Shown one piece after another: positions 34,982 to 43,491 of a stretch of DNA of 64,000 bases. The translations under genes and the position numbers were made by a program. The stretch is taken from the NCBI RefSeq assembly GCF_003001905.1, contig NZ_PVNE01000004.1, positions 62,001-126,000 on the forward strand, read 5' to 3'. The notes beneath the pieces are model-generated. The model was not told the origin of the DNA. It saw nothing but the letters and a program-made list of their open reading frames with translations, and ran no database searches. The DNA comes from Planifilum fimeticola. Its GTDB lineage: Bacteria > Bacillota > Bacilli > Thermoactinomycetales > DSM-44946. Position 1 is the first letter of the stretch, and each line of letters opens with the position of its first letter.

Positions 34982-35746
34982 TCAAAATGCCGCGATATCG
35001 GAATCCAGTACGTCATAGTCGATTTTTTCTTCGGGGTGATTCCTGAGTTCGATGATCACATTGAAATCGTCAAGCGTGTACTCGGTCTCGCGGATAAATA
35101 TGTCTGGGTGTTCGATAACCTTTGTGGCATCCATTTGTAGGATCTCGCGCACCAGCATATGGTGGCGTTCCGTCGAACGGAGCGTGGAGACGATTCCGTC
35201 GATGATGAACACGTTATTGGGATTCATCTCGTCCTCCGCCAGCTGGCTTCGAACCGTTTGGCGGAGCAGGGTGGACGAAACAAAGGTCCATCGCTTGTTT
35301 GCACAAACGCTGGAGGCCACGATCGATTCCGTTTTTCCGACCCTCGGCATTCCCCTCACGCCGATGATCTGGTGTCCTTCCCTCTTCATCAACTCCGCCA
35401 TGAAATCCACCAGCAGACCCAGCTCATCCCGCGTGAAGCGGAAAGTTCGCTTGTCTTCCAGGCATCGGTCCAGATAGCGGCCGTGGCGAACCGCCATGCG
35501 GTCCAATAACGTGGGAGGGCGAAGCGCGGTGATGGTAATGTTGTCAACCCGGTTCAGAATGTGTTTGAGGGCGTGAATTTTTTCCCTGTCGTCGGTCTTG
35601 AGCAACATGCCGCGCCGCCGGTCTTCAACCCCGTTGATGGTTAAGATGTTGATGGACAGCATCCCGAGAAGGGAAGCGATGTCTCCCAACAATCCGGGGC
35701 GGTTTTTGTGAATGTGATATTCGAGATACCACATATTATCTATCAT
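34982..35746 (-). CDS. ymfK: YmfK, DUF3388 protein with ACT-like N-terminus and P-loop-like motif
   Basis: A 254-residue cytosolic protein. Residues 1-75 resemble an ACT regulatory domain (MWYLEYHIHKNRPGLLGDIA, then ILTINGVEDRRRG). Residues 129-138 (GVRGMPRVGKTES) look like a Walker A loop, and an acidic NVFIIDGIVS follows as a possible Walker B. The family is conserved next to ymfJ and rodZ in Bacillales, but its biochemical role is unknown. The ATG at 35746 is preferred to an upstream GTG because AAAGG is spaced 8 nt from it. A SigA promoter lies at 35818-35845. Confidence 0.8.
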   Translation of the reverse strand: MIDNMWYLEYHIHKNRPGLLGDIASLLGMLSINILTINGVEDRRRGMLLKTDDREKIHALKHILNRVDNITITALRPPTLLDRMAVRHGRYLDRCLEDKRTFRFTRDELGLLVDFMAELMKREGHQIIGVRGMPRVGKTESIVASSVCANKRWTFVSSTLLRQTVRSQLAEDEMNPNNVFIIDGIVSTLRSTERHHMLVREILQMDATKVIEHPDIFIRETEYTLDDFNVIIELRNHPEEKIDYDVLDSDIAAF

Positions 35747-35817
35747 TCGAGACACCTTTCGTCAAATCCTGTCAAATATTCAGTCGAATTGCCAAATATC
35801 CCGCTAATTCGCTATAT

Positions 35818-35845
35818 AGTATACCACACGCCTTTAACTGAGCAA
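35818..35845 (-). promoter_or_regulatory. SigA-type promoter for ymfK and the RodZ-like array
   Basis: Minus strand -35 TTGCTC (35845-35840), 16-base spacer, -10 TATACT (35823-35818), about 70 bases before the ymfK ATG. Confidence 0.6.
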
Positions 35846-35883
35846 AACCCTGCGCGCGATTGAAATCCTTTTGTAACATAAAT

Positions 35884-35907
35884 GAAACGCCCGTAACAGG
35901 GCGTTTC
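35884..35907 (-). terminator. Terminator hairpin after ymfJ
   Basis: Nine-base arms GAAACGCCC / GGGCGTTTC with a 6-base loop; the following minus-strand ATTTATGTT is a weak T-tract. It is 22 bases past the ymfJ stop. Confidence 0.65.
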
Positions 35908-35929
35908 ATTTGAATGGAAAAGAATGGGC

Positions 35930-36184
35930 TTATTTTTTTCCATCATTCAACATTTTCACCATTAATCCGGCCATCACGCGCTGCTCCTCCTGATCCGCCG
36001 CATTCCACATATCCTTGAGCAGACGTTCCTCTTCATTTTTTGGTTCTACATCTTTGGCCAGATAATCGCCGATTTCATATGCGAGATTTTGGATGGTGTC
36101 CTTGCTCATTCCCATTTTTTCCGCCTGCTTTACCCGTTCGGACAAAAAGTTTTTCCAATCCTGAAAGTTATCCAAGATGGACAC
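35930..36184 (-). CDS. ymfJ: YmfJ, DUF3243 small protein
   Basis: An 84-residue helical cytosolic protein, family-conserved: SILDNFQDWKNFLSERVKQA, then MSKDTIQNLAYEIGDYLAKD and a helical tail with RLLKDMWNAADQEEQ. Function unknown; the B. subtilis homologue has the same size and neighbours. The GTG at 36184 is 8 nt after AAAGGAGG, giving the conserved N-terminus; an upstream in-frame ATG has no binding site. Confidence 0.85.
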   Translation of the reverse strand: MSILDNFQDWKNFLSERVKQAEKMGMSKDTIQNLAYEIGDYLAKDVEPKNEEERLLKDMWNAADQEEQRVMAGLMVKMLNDGKK

Positions 36185-36288
36185 GGGTTGCGCCTCCTTT
36201 GCATTTTGGCTCGATCTAGGATGTAATATGATCATTTCCCTTTCCTCTTATGCAGGCGCAGCCCACAGGCGGCCGGAAATCACCCAAT

Positions 36289-37038
36289 TTACGGATACCA
36301 GCCGCCGTTGACATGGATGACCTGACCGGTCACATATCCCGATTCCGGAAGGCACAAATGGCAGATGACCGAAGCCACATCCTCCGGCGTTCCCAAGCGG
36401 CCGGCGGGAATCCGCTCCGAAAGCGCATCCATCTCTTCCTCCGACAATTGCTCCTCCAGCATGTCCGTCCGGATGGCTCCGGGAGCCACGGCATTGACGC
36501 TGATCCCGGAGGGAGCCAACTCCTTGGCCAATGCCCGCGTCAAGCCGTTGATGGCTCCCTTTGCCGCCGAATACAAGACCTCTCCGGATCCCCCCGCCTC
36601 TCCCCAGATCGAGGAAAGCAGGATGATCCTTCCGTACCGATGCGCCAAAAAGGAAGGAAGCGCCGCCCGGACCAGGTGAAAGGCCCCGCGCACATGGGTG
36701 TCCATCACCCGGTCATACTCCTGATCATCCACATCCTGAACAAGTCCCTTCCCCGCCACCCCGGCGCAGTGAATCAGGAGGGACAGATGCCCGAAATAAA
36801 GAGACGAATTCCGGACGACCCGCTTCACATCCTCGTAAACGCGAACATCCCCCTGCTCCGCCCAGGCCTGAACCCCCTGCATGCGACAACTTCGCACCAC
36901 CTCTTCCGCCGCTGCCCGGGAAGTGCGGTACATCACCATCACATCCGCACCGGCTTCCGCCAACCGACGGGCCACCGCCGCACCGATCCCGCGGCTTCCT
37001 CCGGATATCAAGGCAGCTTGTCCCGCGAGGGGTTTCAT
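36289..37038 (-). CDS. ymfI: YmfI, short-chain dehydrogenase/reductase
   Basis: A 249-residue classical SDR: NAD(P)-binding SGGSRGIGAA near residue 10, the Ser-Tyr-Lys triad in LLSSIWGEAGGSG and LYSAAKGA, and NAVAPGAIRTDM downstream. The nearest known types are FabG-like 3-oxoacyl reductases. In B. subtilis ymfI is beside the ymfF/ymfH peptidases, but its substrate is not known. The ATG at 37038 has GGAGGTG upstream; the long upstream in-frame extension is not supported. A strong inverted repeat lies in its 5' region. Confidence 0.88.
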   Translation of the reverse strand: MKPLAGQAALISGGSRGIGAAVARRLAEAGADVMVMYRTSRAAAEEVVRSCRMQGVQAWAEQGDVRVYEDVKRVVRNSSLYFGHLSLLIHCAGVAGKGLVQDVDDQEYDRVMDTHVRGAFHLVRAALPSFLAHRYGRIILLSSIWGEAGGSGEVLYSAAKGAINGLTRALAKELAPSGISVNAVAPGAIRTDMLEEQLSEEEMDALSERIPAGRLGTPEDVASVICHLCLPESGYVTGQVIHVNGGWYP

Positions 37039-37067
37039 CCTCCCACCTCCAACTCGTTCATCAACCC

Positions 37068-37113
37068 GGCAGGGGGTTATGCCGTGACCTCCGCCATGGC
37101 ACAACCCCCTGCC
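37068..37113 (-). repeat. 11-base perfect inverted repeat upstream of ymfI
   Basis: Arms GGCAGGGGGTT / AACCCCCTGCC separated by 24 bases that can pair further. No T-tract follows on either strand. It lies about 30 bases before the ymfI start and could be an mRNA stem controlling ymfH/ymfI expression or an operator. Confidence 0.55.
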
Positions 37114-37148
37114 TTCCGATCCTAGAAGATCTTTACCGGACCAAATGT

Positions 37149-38435
37149 TTATTCTCCAAGGGGCCTCACGATCGAGACCGCCATCCGGTTCAGATTCACA
37201 TGTTCTTGGAGGCGGCGATTGATTTCCTCCGGCGTCAACTCTTCCAACACGGGAATCACCCGGAACAGATCGCTCTGATTGAAGCGGTAGCGGGTGAACT
37301 GATTGGCGATCCACTCCGGTGAATTGAGAGCCCGAAGCATTTGACCCAACCGCTTCTTGCGGATGCGCTGGACAATCTCCTCCGAAATGCCCTTGTTCAG
37401 AACGCGGGGAACTTCCTCCTCCACCCGCCTGATCAAGGCGTCGGGATCCGGCGTGTCTCCGCCGATGACGGAAAACCCGTATCCCTTTTCCAGGGAATAA
37501 TCAAAGCCGAAGTTTTCGTCAATCAATCCGTCGTCGTACAAAGACTGGTACAGATCGGAACCTGGACCGAACAGGGCTTCCAACACCACATAGGTGGCCG
37601 TCTCCTGCTTCAGATAGTCGTCCCCCGACAACCCGGTCCTCGGCTCCTTGAATCCGAACATGCACTTGGAAATCCCCACGCTCAGCCGAATCTCATGGCG
37701 CGGACGGGCAACCTCCTCCGGCTCTTCGGGGAAGAACCGACCGATTTCCCCCGGAGGTTCAAAGGATTTTTTCGCCTGGTTCTCCCGCACGAGGGACATG
37801 ATCCTCTCGGGATCGACGGGCCCGACGACGAACAGGAGCATGTTGCTGGGGTGGTAAAAGGTCTCATAACACGTATACAGCGTATCCTTGGTGATCTCGG
37901 CGATGGACTCCACCGTGCCGGCGATGTCGATCCGTACGGGATGCCGCTGATAAAGGCTCTCGATCAACCCGAAATAGGAACGCCAATCCGGGTTGTCGTC
38001 ATACATCCGGATCTCCTGTCCGATAATCCCCTTCTCCTTTTCCACCCCGTCCTCGGTAAAATAGGGATTCTGGACAAAATCGATCAGGGTCGTCAAATTT
38101 TCCTCCACCTGTTCGGTACAGGAAAACAAGTAAGCCGTCCGGTCAAAGCTGGTGAACGCGTTGGCCGACGCCCCTTGGGCGGCGAAGCGCTGAAAAACGT
38201 CTCCGTCCTCCTCTTCAAACATTTTGTGCTCCAGGAAATGAGCGATCCCGTCGGGAACGCGGATCTCTTCCTTCCCGGGGGGCCGGAAATGATTGTCGAT
38301 CGAACCGTAATGGGTGGTGAAGGTGGCGTAAGTCTTGAAAAAGCCCGGCTTGGGCAATACGTAAACCTGAAGTCCGTTGGGAAGCTCTTCGCGATACAGG
38401 GTTTCCCCCAGCTGACGATGCTCAATTCGCTCCAT
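37149..38435 (-). CDS. ymfH: YmfH, zinc-dependent M16 peptidase (catalytic partner)
   Basis: A 428-residue pitrilysin-type peptidase. It has the inverted zinc motif HFLEH at residues 66-70 and a distal glutamate in the QEIRMYDDNP segment, and the R/Y region near EALFGPGSDLYQSLYDDGLI completes the M16 fold. It pairs with YmfF, which lacks the zinc site; the two likely form a heterodimer like other M16B pairs. The ATG at 38435 has GGGGGG 8 nt upstream and overlaps the ymfF stop by 14 bases, giving coupling. Substrates are unknown; small peptides are likely. Confidence 0.9.
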   Translation of the reverse strand: MERIEHRQLGETLYREELPNGLQVYVLPKPGFFKTYATFTTHYGSIDNHFRPPGKEEIRVPDGIAHFLEHKMFEEEDGDVFQRFAAQGASANAFTSFDRTAYLFSCTEQVEENLTTLIDFVQNPYFTEDGVEKEKGIIGQEIRMYDDNPDWRSYFGLIESLYQRHPVRIDIAGTVESIAEITKDTLYTCYETFYHPSNMLLFVVGPVDPERIMSLVRENQAKKSFEPPGEIGRFFPEEPEEVARPRHEIRLSVGISKCMFGFKEPRTGLSGDDYLKQETATYVVLEALFGPGSDLYQSLYDDGLIDENFGFDYSLEKGYGFSVIGGDTPDPDALIRRVEEEVPRVLNKGISEEIVQRIRKKRLGQMLRALNSPEWIANQFTRYRFNQSDLFRVIPVLEELTPEEINRRLQEHVNLNRMAVSIVRPLGE

Positions 38436-39717
38436 CTGCAGTTCCCCCCTTGTCCCGCAAGAAATAGATGGTGTCAAGCTGAACCCGTTCCGCCACCCGG
38501 CGCACATCCTCCTTGTTCACTTCTTCGATTCCCTTGAGCAACCGATCGATCGTCCAATCCCTTCCGCTCAAGATGGAATGGTAGGCAAAATCGATCAGCT
38601 CATAGGGTCGGTCCTGGCGTTCCCGCAGTTGATTGGACAAGGTGGCCCGGGTCTGGCTGAGCTCCCGGTCGGAGATGTCCCCCTTCCGCATCGCATCCAG
38701 CTGCTTTTGGATGATGTCCAACGCCTTCCGGTAATTGGCGATTTCAATCCCCGACTGTATGGTCAAAATCCCCTTGTGACTCTCCAGCCGGGAAGAGGCG
38801 TAGTAGGCCAAGCTGGCCTTTTCCCGCACATTCATGAACAGCTTCGAGTGGGGAAAACCTCCGAGAATTCCGTTATACATCAAAAGGGAAATGTAATCAT
38901 CATCCCGGATCGTCGCCCCGGTGCGACAGCCCATGTTCAACTTCCCTTGAATCACATCCAGCCGTTCCACCACTTCCTTGACCCGGTCGACGGCGGGCTG
39001 TTCCCGCTTTACCTCGACGGGCGGACGCTCCCCCTCCGCGTATGGAAACAGCTCCCGCACCAGCGCGGCCACTTCATCGACGGAGACATTTCCCACGAAA
39101 AAGAAATCGATCGGACGGGTTTCGATCACCTGGCGATAATATGTATACAGATTATCCGGGTCGATCGAAGGAAGATCCTCGGTCCGACCGTATACAAACA
39201 GGCCGAAAGGTTCCTTGTCACACATTTCCGCGACACAGCGCTGGGCGGCATAACGAATCTTGTCATCCAACAGGCTGTCGATCTTCTGTTTCAGATTTTT
39301 CTTCTCCGCTTCCACGTAAGCGCGGCGAAACCCCCCGTCCTCAGTCACGGGACGGGTCAAAACCTCCATCAGAAAAGCGGTCCCTTCCCGCAGCAGCTTC
39401 GGGCTTTCGGAGAGATACCGGCCGTTGGCAATCTCCAGTCCCACATGCATGATGTGGCGTTCTCCCCGCTTGAACACGTCGGTGTACAGGGTGGCCCCGT
39501 AAAGGTCCTCCAATTTCCGCTTCAACTGCAGCGTGGACGGATAAGAAACCGTTCCGCGCTGAAGTACGTTCGGCAGCAACGCCGTCTTCGTCACCGTCTC
39601 CGGCGTCAGCTCCTGCTGAATCATGGCGGCGATGGTGGTGGTTTTAAATTTTTCCGTCGGACAGACATGAACGCGGAAATTTCCCATTGATACCGTCTCA
39701 AAAGGCGACACTCCCAC
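38422..39717 (-). CDS. ymfF: YmfF, M16 family peptidase-like protein lacking the zinc motif
   Basis: A 431-residue M16-fold protein. The stretch where HxxEH should be (around LPNVLQRGTVSYPSTLQL) contains no such motif, so it is the non-catalytic partner. Fold markers remain: RPIDFFFVGNVS, MGCRTGATIRDDDYISLL and LRERQDRPYELIDFAYHSIL. The GTG at 39717 with AAGGAGGG 7 nt upstream is preferred over a TTG at 39762 with a weak site. It heads the ymfF-ymfH-ymfI run with a TATAAT promoter directly upstream. Confidence 0.9.
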   Translation of the reverse strand: MGVSPFETVSMGNFRVHVCPTEKFKTTTIAAMIQQELTPETVTKTALLPNVLQRGTVSYPSTLQLKRKLEDLYGATLYTDVFKRGERHIMHVGLEIANGRYLSESPKLLREGTAFLMEVLTRPVTEDGGFRRAYVEAEKKNLKQKIDSLLDDKIRYAAQRCVAEMCDKEPFGLFVYGRTEDLPSIDPDNLYTYYRQVIETRPIDFFFVGNVSVDEVAALVRELFPYAEGERPPVEVKREQPAVDRVKEVVERLDVIQGKLNMGCRTGATIRDDDYISLLMYNGILGGFPHSKLFMNVREKASLAYYASSRLESHKGILTIQSGIEIANYRKALDIIQKQLDAMRKGDISDRELSQTRATLSNQLRERQDRPYELIDFAYHSILSGRDWTIDRLLKGIEEVNKEDVRRVAERVQLDTIYFLRDKGGTADGAN

Positions 39718-39773
39718 GCCGATACCCTCCTTCTCACACACTCCCTGGATGTGAAATGACAACGCCTCTTTCC

Positions 39774-39801
39774 ATTATAGACCAACCAAAATGGGAGTGA
39801 A
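39774..39801 (-). promoter_or_regulatory. SigA-type promoter for ymfF-ymfH
   Basis: Minus strand -35 TTCACT, 16-base spacer, -10 TATAAT (39779-39774). It is divergent from the plus-strand gene at 39894. Confidence 0.55.
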
Positions 39802-39828
39802 ACGGGTGGACATCCCTCTTTTCACTTC

Positions 39829-39873
39829 AGGTAATATCCCCATTTTCGGCCATACTATCAAACGGTATTACCT
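39829..39873. repeat. 8-base inverted repeat upstream of the plus-strand phosphatase-like gene
   Basis: Arms AGGTAATA / TATTACCT separated by 29 bases, ending about 20 bases before the TTG start. It encloses a CATACTAT that resembles a SigE -10, but no -35 with proper spacing was found. An operator role is possible. Confidence 0.35.
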
Positions 39874-39893
39874 CATCAAGGGGGGACCTCCCA

Positions 39894-41465
39894 TTGCGAA
39901 ACCTGTTGTCCATCCTCTTCTCAATTATTCTGGTCGGTTTTCTTCTTTTCCCCGTCCGCGCTTCAAAACCGCTCCAATCGCCGGAGTCGGCACCTTCCCC
40001 CTCTCGGGGCGTGGCGCTTTTTGTCGCCGATTCCTTGATGCCGGAAGCCCTGAACGAACTCCTCCGGGAGGGAAAACTGAAAGCCATTCCGTTTCTCATC
40101 GATCACGGCTTCTATTGGGATGACGTGGTCAGCGTCTTCCCGTCCATGAGTGTGGTGATCGACAGCTCCCTGATCACCGGCACCTATCCGGACGAACACC
40201 GCGTCCCCGCCCTCGTCTGGTACGATCCGGAATCCCGACGGGTCATCAATTACGGGGATTCCCCCCGCTCCCTGTGGAAACAGGGACCCTTGACCACCCT
40301 GCATTGGGTGCTCGCGGATCTGAATCAAAAACACCTCAGTCCTCGCGTCTCCACCATCCACGAAGCCCTGGAGCGGACCGGCCTCCGGACCGGTTCCATC
40401 AACCTCCTGGTTCACCGGGGACCCGTCAGCCATCACACTCCCCTGTTCGAACTGACCTTAAAGGGCCCCGACCTGTTGGCTCTGGGGCCTATCCTTTCGG
40501 AGAAGGAAGAATCCGGCGGAGAAACCTTCTTCACCACAAACTCCTTTCGCGATGCCGATGTCTGGCGCACGGCCAGGCGGTGGCTACACCGGAATCCCCA
40601 GCCCGATTTTTTGATCGCCTATCTGTCCGAGCTGGACAAGAAGGTGCACAGGGAAGGACCGAGCCACCGCCAACACCTCCTGGAAATCGATCGACGACTG
40701 TCCTCCCTCCTCTCCTCCTTCGGGAGCTGGGAACAGGCCCTTGACCGCTACATCTTCATTCTGATGGGGGACAGCGGCCATGTCCCGGTCAAGGACGACG
40801 AAGGCCATCAAATCCATCTGGAAGAGATCTTGAAAGGATTCCGCCTTCTTCCGCCGGGCTCCCGCCTGAAACCGGGCGACTACGACTGGGTGGTAGCTCC
40901 CAACGAACAGCTGGCGGTTCTCTATCCCGCCCGTCCCTCCGTGCCGACCCTGCCCGTTCAAAGGAGGCTGTTGAAACACCCCGGCATCGACCTGGTGATG
41001 CAGCGCGACGGGAACATGATCACCGTCCAGAGCCGAACGGGCATCCTCCGCTTTCGGAGGGGCGGGCCGTGGACCGATCCCTACGGAAACACCTGGACCG
41101 TTTCGGGAAACCCGGAAGTCCTGGACCTTCGGATCGATCCGGCAAACAAAAGTATCGGATACCGAACCTACCCCGACGCACTCCGTCAAATCCTGGGAGC
41201 TGCGGGCGCTCAGCGGGGTCCTTGTCTCCTCGTCACCGCCCGCACCGGATACGAGTTCCGTTACGGCACCTCCCCGAGCCATCCGGGCGGCGGAAGCCAC
41301 GGCTCCCTGAAGCAACGGGAAATGCTCGTTCCCCTGATCGCGGGTGGGACTACCGTCAAGCCGGCCCACCGACGCATCGTCGACCTGAAGGCGTGGATCT
41401 TGTCCCTCGTCCAGGAAGAAAAAAAGAAGCCCGGAAAGCAAATGGGGACGGGCACAACGTATTGA
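39894..41465 (+). CDS. Exported alkaline phosphatase superfamily protein (phosphodiesterase/sulfatase fold)
   Basis: A 523-residue plus-strand protein. Residues 1-23 form a signal peptide (LLSILFSIILVGFLLFP). Family elements: ALFVADSLMPEAL with a metal-ligand aspartate, SVFPSMSVV containing a candidate nucleophile, TGTYPDEHRVPALVWYD, FILMGDSGHVP with a ligand His/Asp pair, and GSHGSLKQREMLVPLIAGG near the C-terminus, as in the type I phosphodiesterase branch. It probably hydrolyses an extracellular phospho- or sulfo-ester; the substrate is unknown. The TTG start is 8 nt behind GGGGGG. It is the only large plus-strand gene in the window, placed between two conserved minus-strand blocks. Its 3' end overlaps the nup operon terminator. 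Confidence 0.75.
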   Translation: MRNLLSILFSIILVGFLLFPVRASKPLQSPESAPSPSRGVALFVADSLMPEALNELLREGKLKAIPFLIDHGFYWDDVVSVFPSMSVVIDSSLITGTYPDEHRVPALVWYDPESRRVINYGDSPRSLWKQGPLTTLHWVLADLNQKHLSPRVSTIHEALERTGLRTGSINLLVHRGPVSHHTPLFELTLKGPDLLALGPILSEKEESGGETFFTTNSFRDADVWRTARRWLHRNPQPDFLIAYLSELDKKVHREGPSHRQHLLEIDRRLSSLLSSFGSWEQALDRYIFILMGDSGHVPVKDDEGHQIHLEEILKGFRLLPPGSRLKPGDYDWVVAPNEQLAVLYPARPSVPTLPVQRRLLKHPGIDLVMQRDGNMITVQSRTGILRFRRGGPWTDPYGNTWTVSGNPEVLDLRIDPANKSIGYRTYPDALRQILGAAGAQRGPCLLVTARTGYEFRYGTSPSHPGGGSHGSLKQREMLVPLIAGGTTVKPAHRRIVDLKAWILSLVQEEKKKPGKQMGTGTTY

Positions 41466-41484
41466 GTCCCCTCCGCTTTCCGGG
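41419..41484 (-). terminator. nup operon terminator lying inside the 3' end of the convergent gene
   Basis: Ten-base arms GCTTTCCGGG / CCCGGAAAGC at 41475-41484 and 41430-41439, followed on the minus strand by CTTCTTTTTTTCTT (about 41429-41416). The left arm and T-tract are within the phosphatase-like coding sequence. Confidence 0.65.
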
Positions 41485-41495
41485 TTCTTATCTGC

Positions 41496-42428
41496 TCATC
41501 GCCCGCCCTTTTCGTAGGGCTTACCAACCGCAGCCGGCGCTTCCGATCTGCCCACAAAACCGGCCAGGGCCAAAAGAGTCAGGACATAAGGCAACATGCT
41601 CAGCACTTCGCTCGGGACGACCTGCGTCCATCCGTAAATTTGACCGATCAGCGCCAGGGAGACGGAAAAGCCGAAAAAGAGCGCCGCCCCCAACACTCCC
41701 AAGGGATGCCACTTCCCGAAGATGAGCGCCGCAAGAGAAATGAAGCCCTGTCCCGAAACCGTCGTCTGGCCAAATTCGCTGCCGATGGCGATGGACAATC
41801 CGGCTCCTCCTGCGGCCGCCAGGGCACCGCTGATCATCACGGCGATGTAGCGCATTTGGATCACGTTGATCCCCGCCGTCTCCGCGGCGCTGGGATGCTC
41901 ACCCACCGACCGGAGCCGCATGCCGAAGGGAGTGTAGTACAGCACGATATAAGTGACGATCACCACCAGATAAGCCAGGTAAGTGGTGGGAAACTGGTTG
42001 AACAGCGAAGGCCCGATCACGGGAATCTCGCTCAACAGGGGAACCGGCACCTGGTGGAACAATTCCGGAACCGTCGGCGTCTTGCCGGCGCCCTCATACA
42101 TATACTTGACGAGATAAACCGAAAGCCCCAGGGCGAGAAAATTGATCGCCACCCCGCTGACCACTTGATCCGCCTTGAAGGTGATCGAAGCCACGGCATG
42201 GGGAATCGCCATGAGGACACCGGCGATCATCGCGGCCGCGAGACCGATCCAGGGGTTCCCCGTCAAAATCGTGATCACCGCGGCAGTGAAAGCTCCGATG
42301 ATCATCAACCCCTCCAGGGCGATGTTGACCACGCCGGACCGCTCCGAATACAGCCCACCGATGGCGGCCAGGATGAGGGGGGTGGAATAAAGCACCGCCG
42401 AGTGAATCAAGGCCGTCAGATCAGGCAT
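41496..42428 (-). CDS. nupQ: BMP-type nucleoside ABC importer, permease (NupQ/YufQ-like)
   Basis: A 310-residue polytopic permease of the BPD_transp_2 family, with about eight hydrophobic segments and the conserved block GVVNIALEGLMIIGAFTAAV. GEHPSAAETAGINVIQMRYI is the coupling helix region, and GQGFISLAALIFGKWHPLGV is also typical. In B. subtilis NupNOPQ takes up guanosine. Its start overlaps the nupP stop by 8 bases. It is the last gene of the operon. Confidence 0.9.
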   Translation of the reverse strand: MPDLTALIHSAVLYSTPLILAAIGGLYSERSGVVNIALEGLMIIGAFTAAVITILTGNPWIGLAAAMIAGVLMAIPHAVASITFKADQVVSGVAINFLALGLSVYLVKYMYEGAGKTPTVPELFHQVPVPLLSEIPVIGPSLFNQFPTTYLAYLVVIVTYIVLYYTPFGMRLRSVGEHPSAAETAGINVIQMRYIAVMISGALAAAGGAGLSIAIGSEFGQTTVSGQGFISLAALIFGKWHPLGVLGAALFFGFSVSLALIGQIYGWTQVVPSEVLSMLPYVLTLLALAGFVGRSEAPAAVGKPYEKGGR

Positions 42429-43491
42429 CTTCTTTCACCCTCCTTTCCCGCCGGAAGCGCTCAACGATCCAACCGGTGACATTGGCCGCCACAAACAGGA
42501 TGATCGCCGCAAACACCACGCGGATCACTTCGAAGGGAACATTTGCTTCAAATTGCATCGTCCCCCCGCCGTAGGTCAATATCCCGAAAAGGACGGCGGC
42601 CAGAATCACGCCCAACGGAGTATTTCCGCCCAGCAGGGCGACGGCGATGCCGTCGAAGCCCAGTCCGTTGAAAAACGTGAGGATCGTTAAATACTCGTCG
42701 GTTCCCAGCATCTCGGTGGCACCCGCCAGACCGGCGAAGGAACCGCTGATCATCATCGACAGGATGATGCTCCGCCGCACGCTCATTCCGGCGTACTCCG
42801 AGGCATGCGGGTTCAGGCCGACCGCCCGGAATTCAAAGCCGACGGTGGTCCTCCACAGCAGCCAGTGCATGAACAGGGCGAGGAGAAGCGCGATGATAAT
42901 TCCCAAATGAATCCGCGAATTGGCAAAAACATCCGTCAACACATTCCATCGTATGGAAGCAGACTCCGGAATCATCGGCGTCGAATCGGCCCCGCTGCTA
43001 AGCCACGACCGGACCAGGAAGTTGGACAGATAGAAGGCGAGGAAATTCATCATGATGGTGGAAATCACCTCATGAACTCCCCGCGTTGCCTTCAAAATCC
43101 CCGGCAAAAGGGCCCACAGGGCACCTGCCAACCCTCCGAGGATCATGGCGACCAGAGCGTGCAGCACCGGGGGAAGGGACAACTTCAGCGCCACGATGAC
43201 GGCCACCAACTGTCCGATGATGTATTGTCCTTCCGCTCCGATATTGAACAAACCCGTCCGGAAGGCGATGGCGACGGCCAGACCGGTCATGATGAGCGGA
43301 GAAATGGTTCGGATGGTCTCCCCGATGTCAAAGGACTGGGTAAAGGGAGTCCGAAAAAGGGCGCTGTAGGCCCGCACCGGATCATAGCCGGCCAGCACCA
43401 TCAGAATCGCCCCCACCAGCATTCCCAGCAGAACCGAAACGATGGCCAAAACCAGCGGTGATTGACGATTGGCGCGAACAAAGAGATTCAT
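42421..43491 (-). CDS. nupP: BMP-type nucleoside ABC importer, permease (NupP/YufP-like)
   Basis: A 356-residue polytopic permease, family pattern PLIMTGLAVAIAFRTGLFNI, GAEGQYIIGQ, EVISTIMMNFLAFYLSN and AVGLNPHASEYAGMSVRRSI. It forms a heterodimer with the permease encoded downstream. ATG overlaps the nupO stop by 4 bases (ATGA). Confidence 0.9.
   Translation of the reverse strand: MNLFVRANRQSPLVLAIVSVLLGMLVGAILMVLAGYDPVRAYSALFRTPFTQSFDIGETIRTISPLIMTGLAVAIAFRTGLFNIGAEGQYIIGQLVAVIVALKLSLPPVLHALVAMILGGLAGALWALLPGILKATRGVHEVISTIMMNFLAFYLSNFLVRSWLSSGADSTPMIPESASIRWNVLTDVFANSRIHLGIIIALLLALFMHWLLWRTTVGFEFRAVGLNPHASEYAGMSVRRSIILSMMISGSFAGLAGATEMLGTDEYLTILTFFNGLGFDGIAVALLGGNTPLGVILAAVLFGILTYGGGTMQFEANVPFEVIRVVFAAIILFVAANVTGWIVERFRRERRVKEDA

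Noticed and set aside
37039-37314. 92-residue N-terminal extension of YmfI
   Set aside because: It overlaps the end of ymfH, contains the inverted repeat and lacks SDR features; the ATG at 37038 begins directly at the Rossmann motif.
39832-39858. SigE promoter for the plus-strand phosphatase-like gene
   Set aside because: CATACTAT resembles a SigE -10, but the -35-like TAATATC is only 12 bases away, shorter than the usual 14-15.
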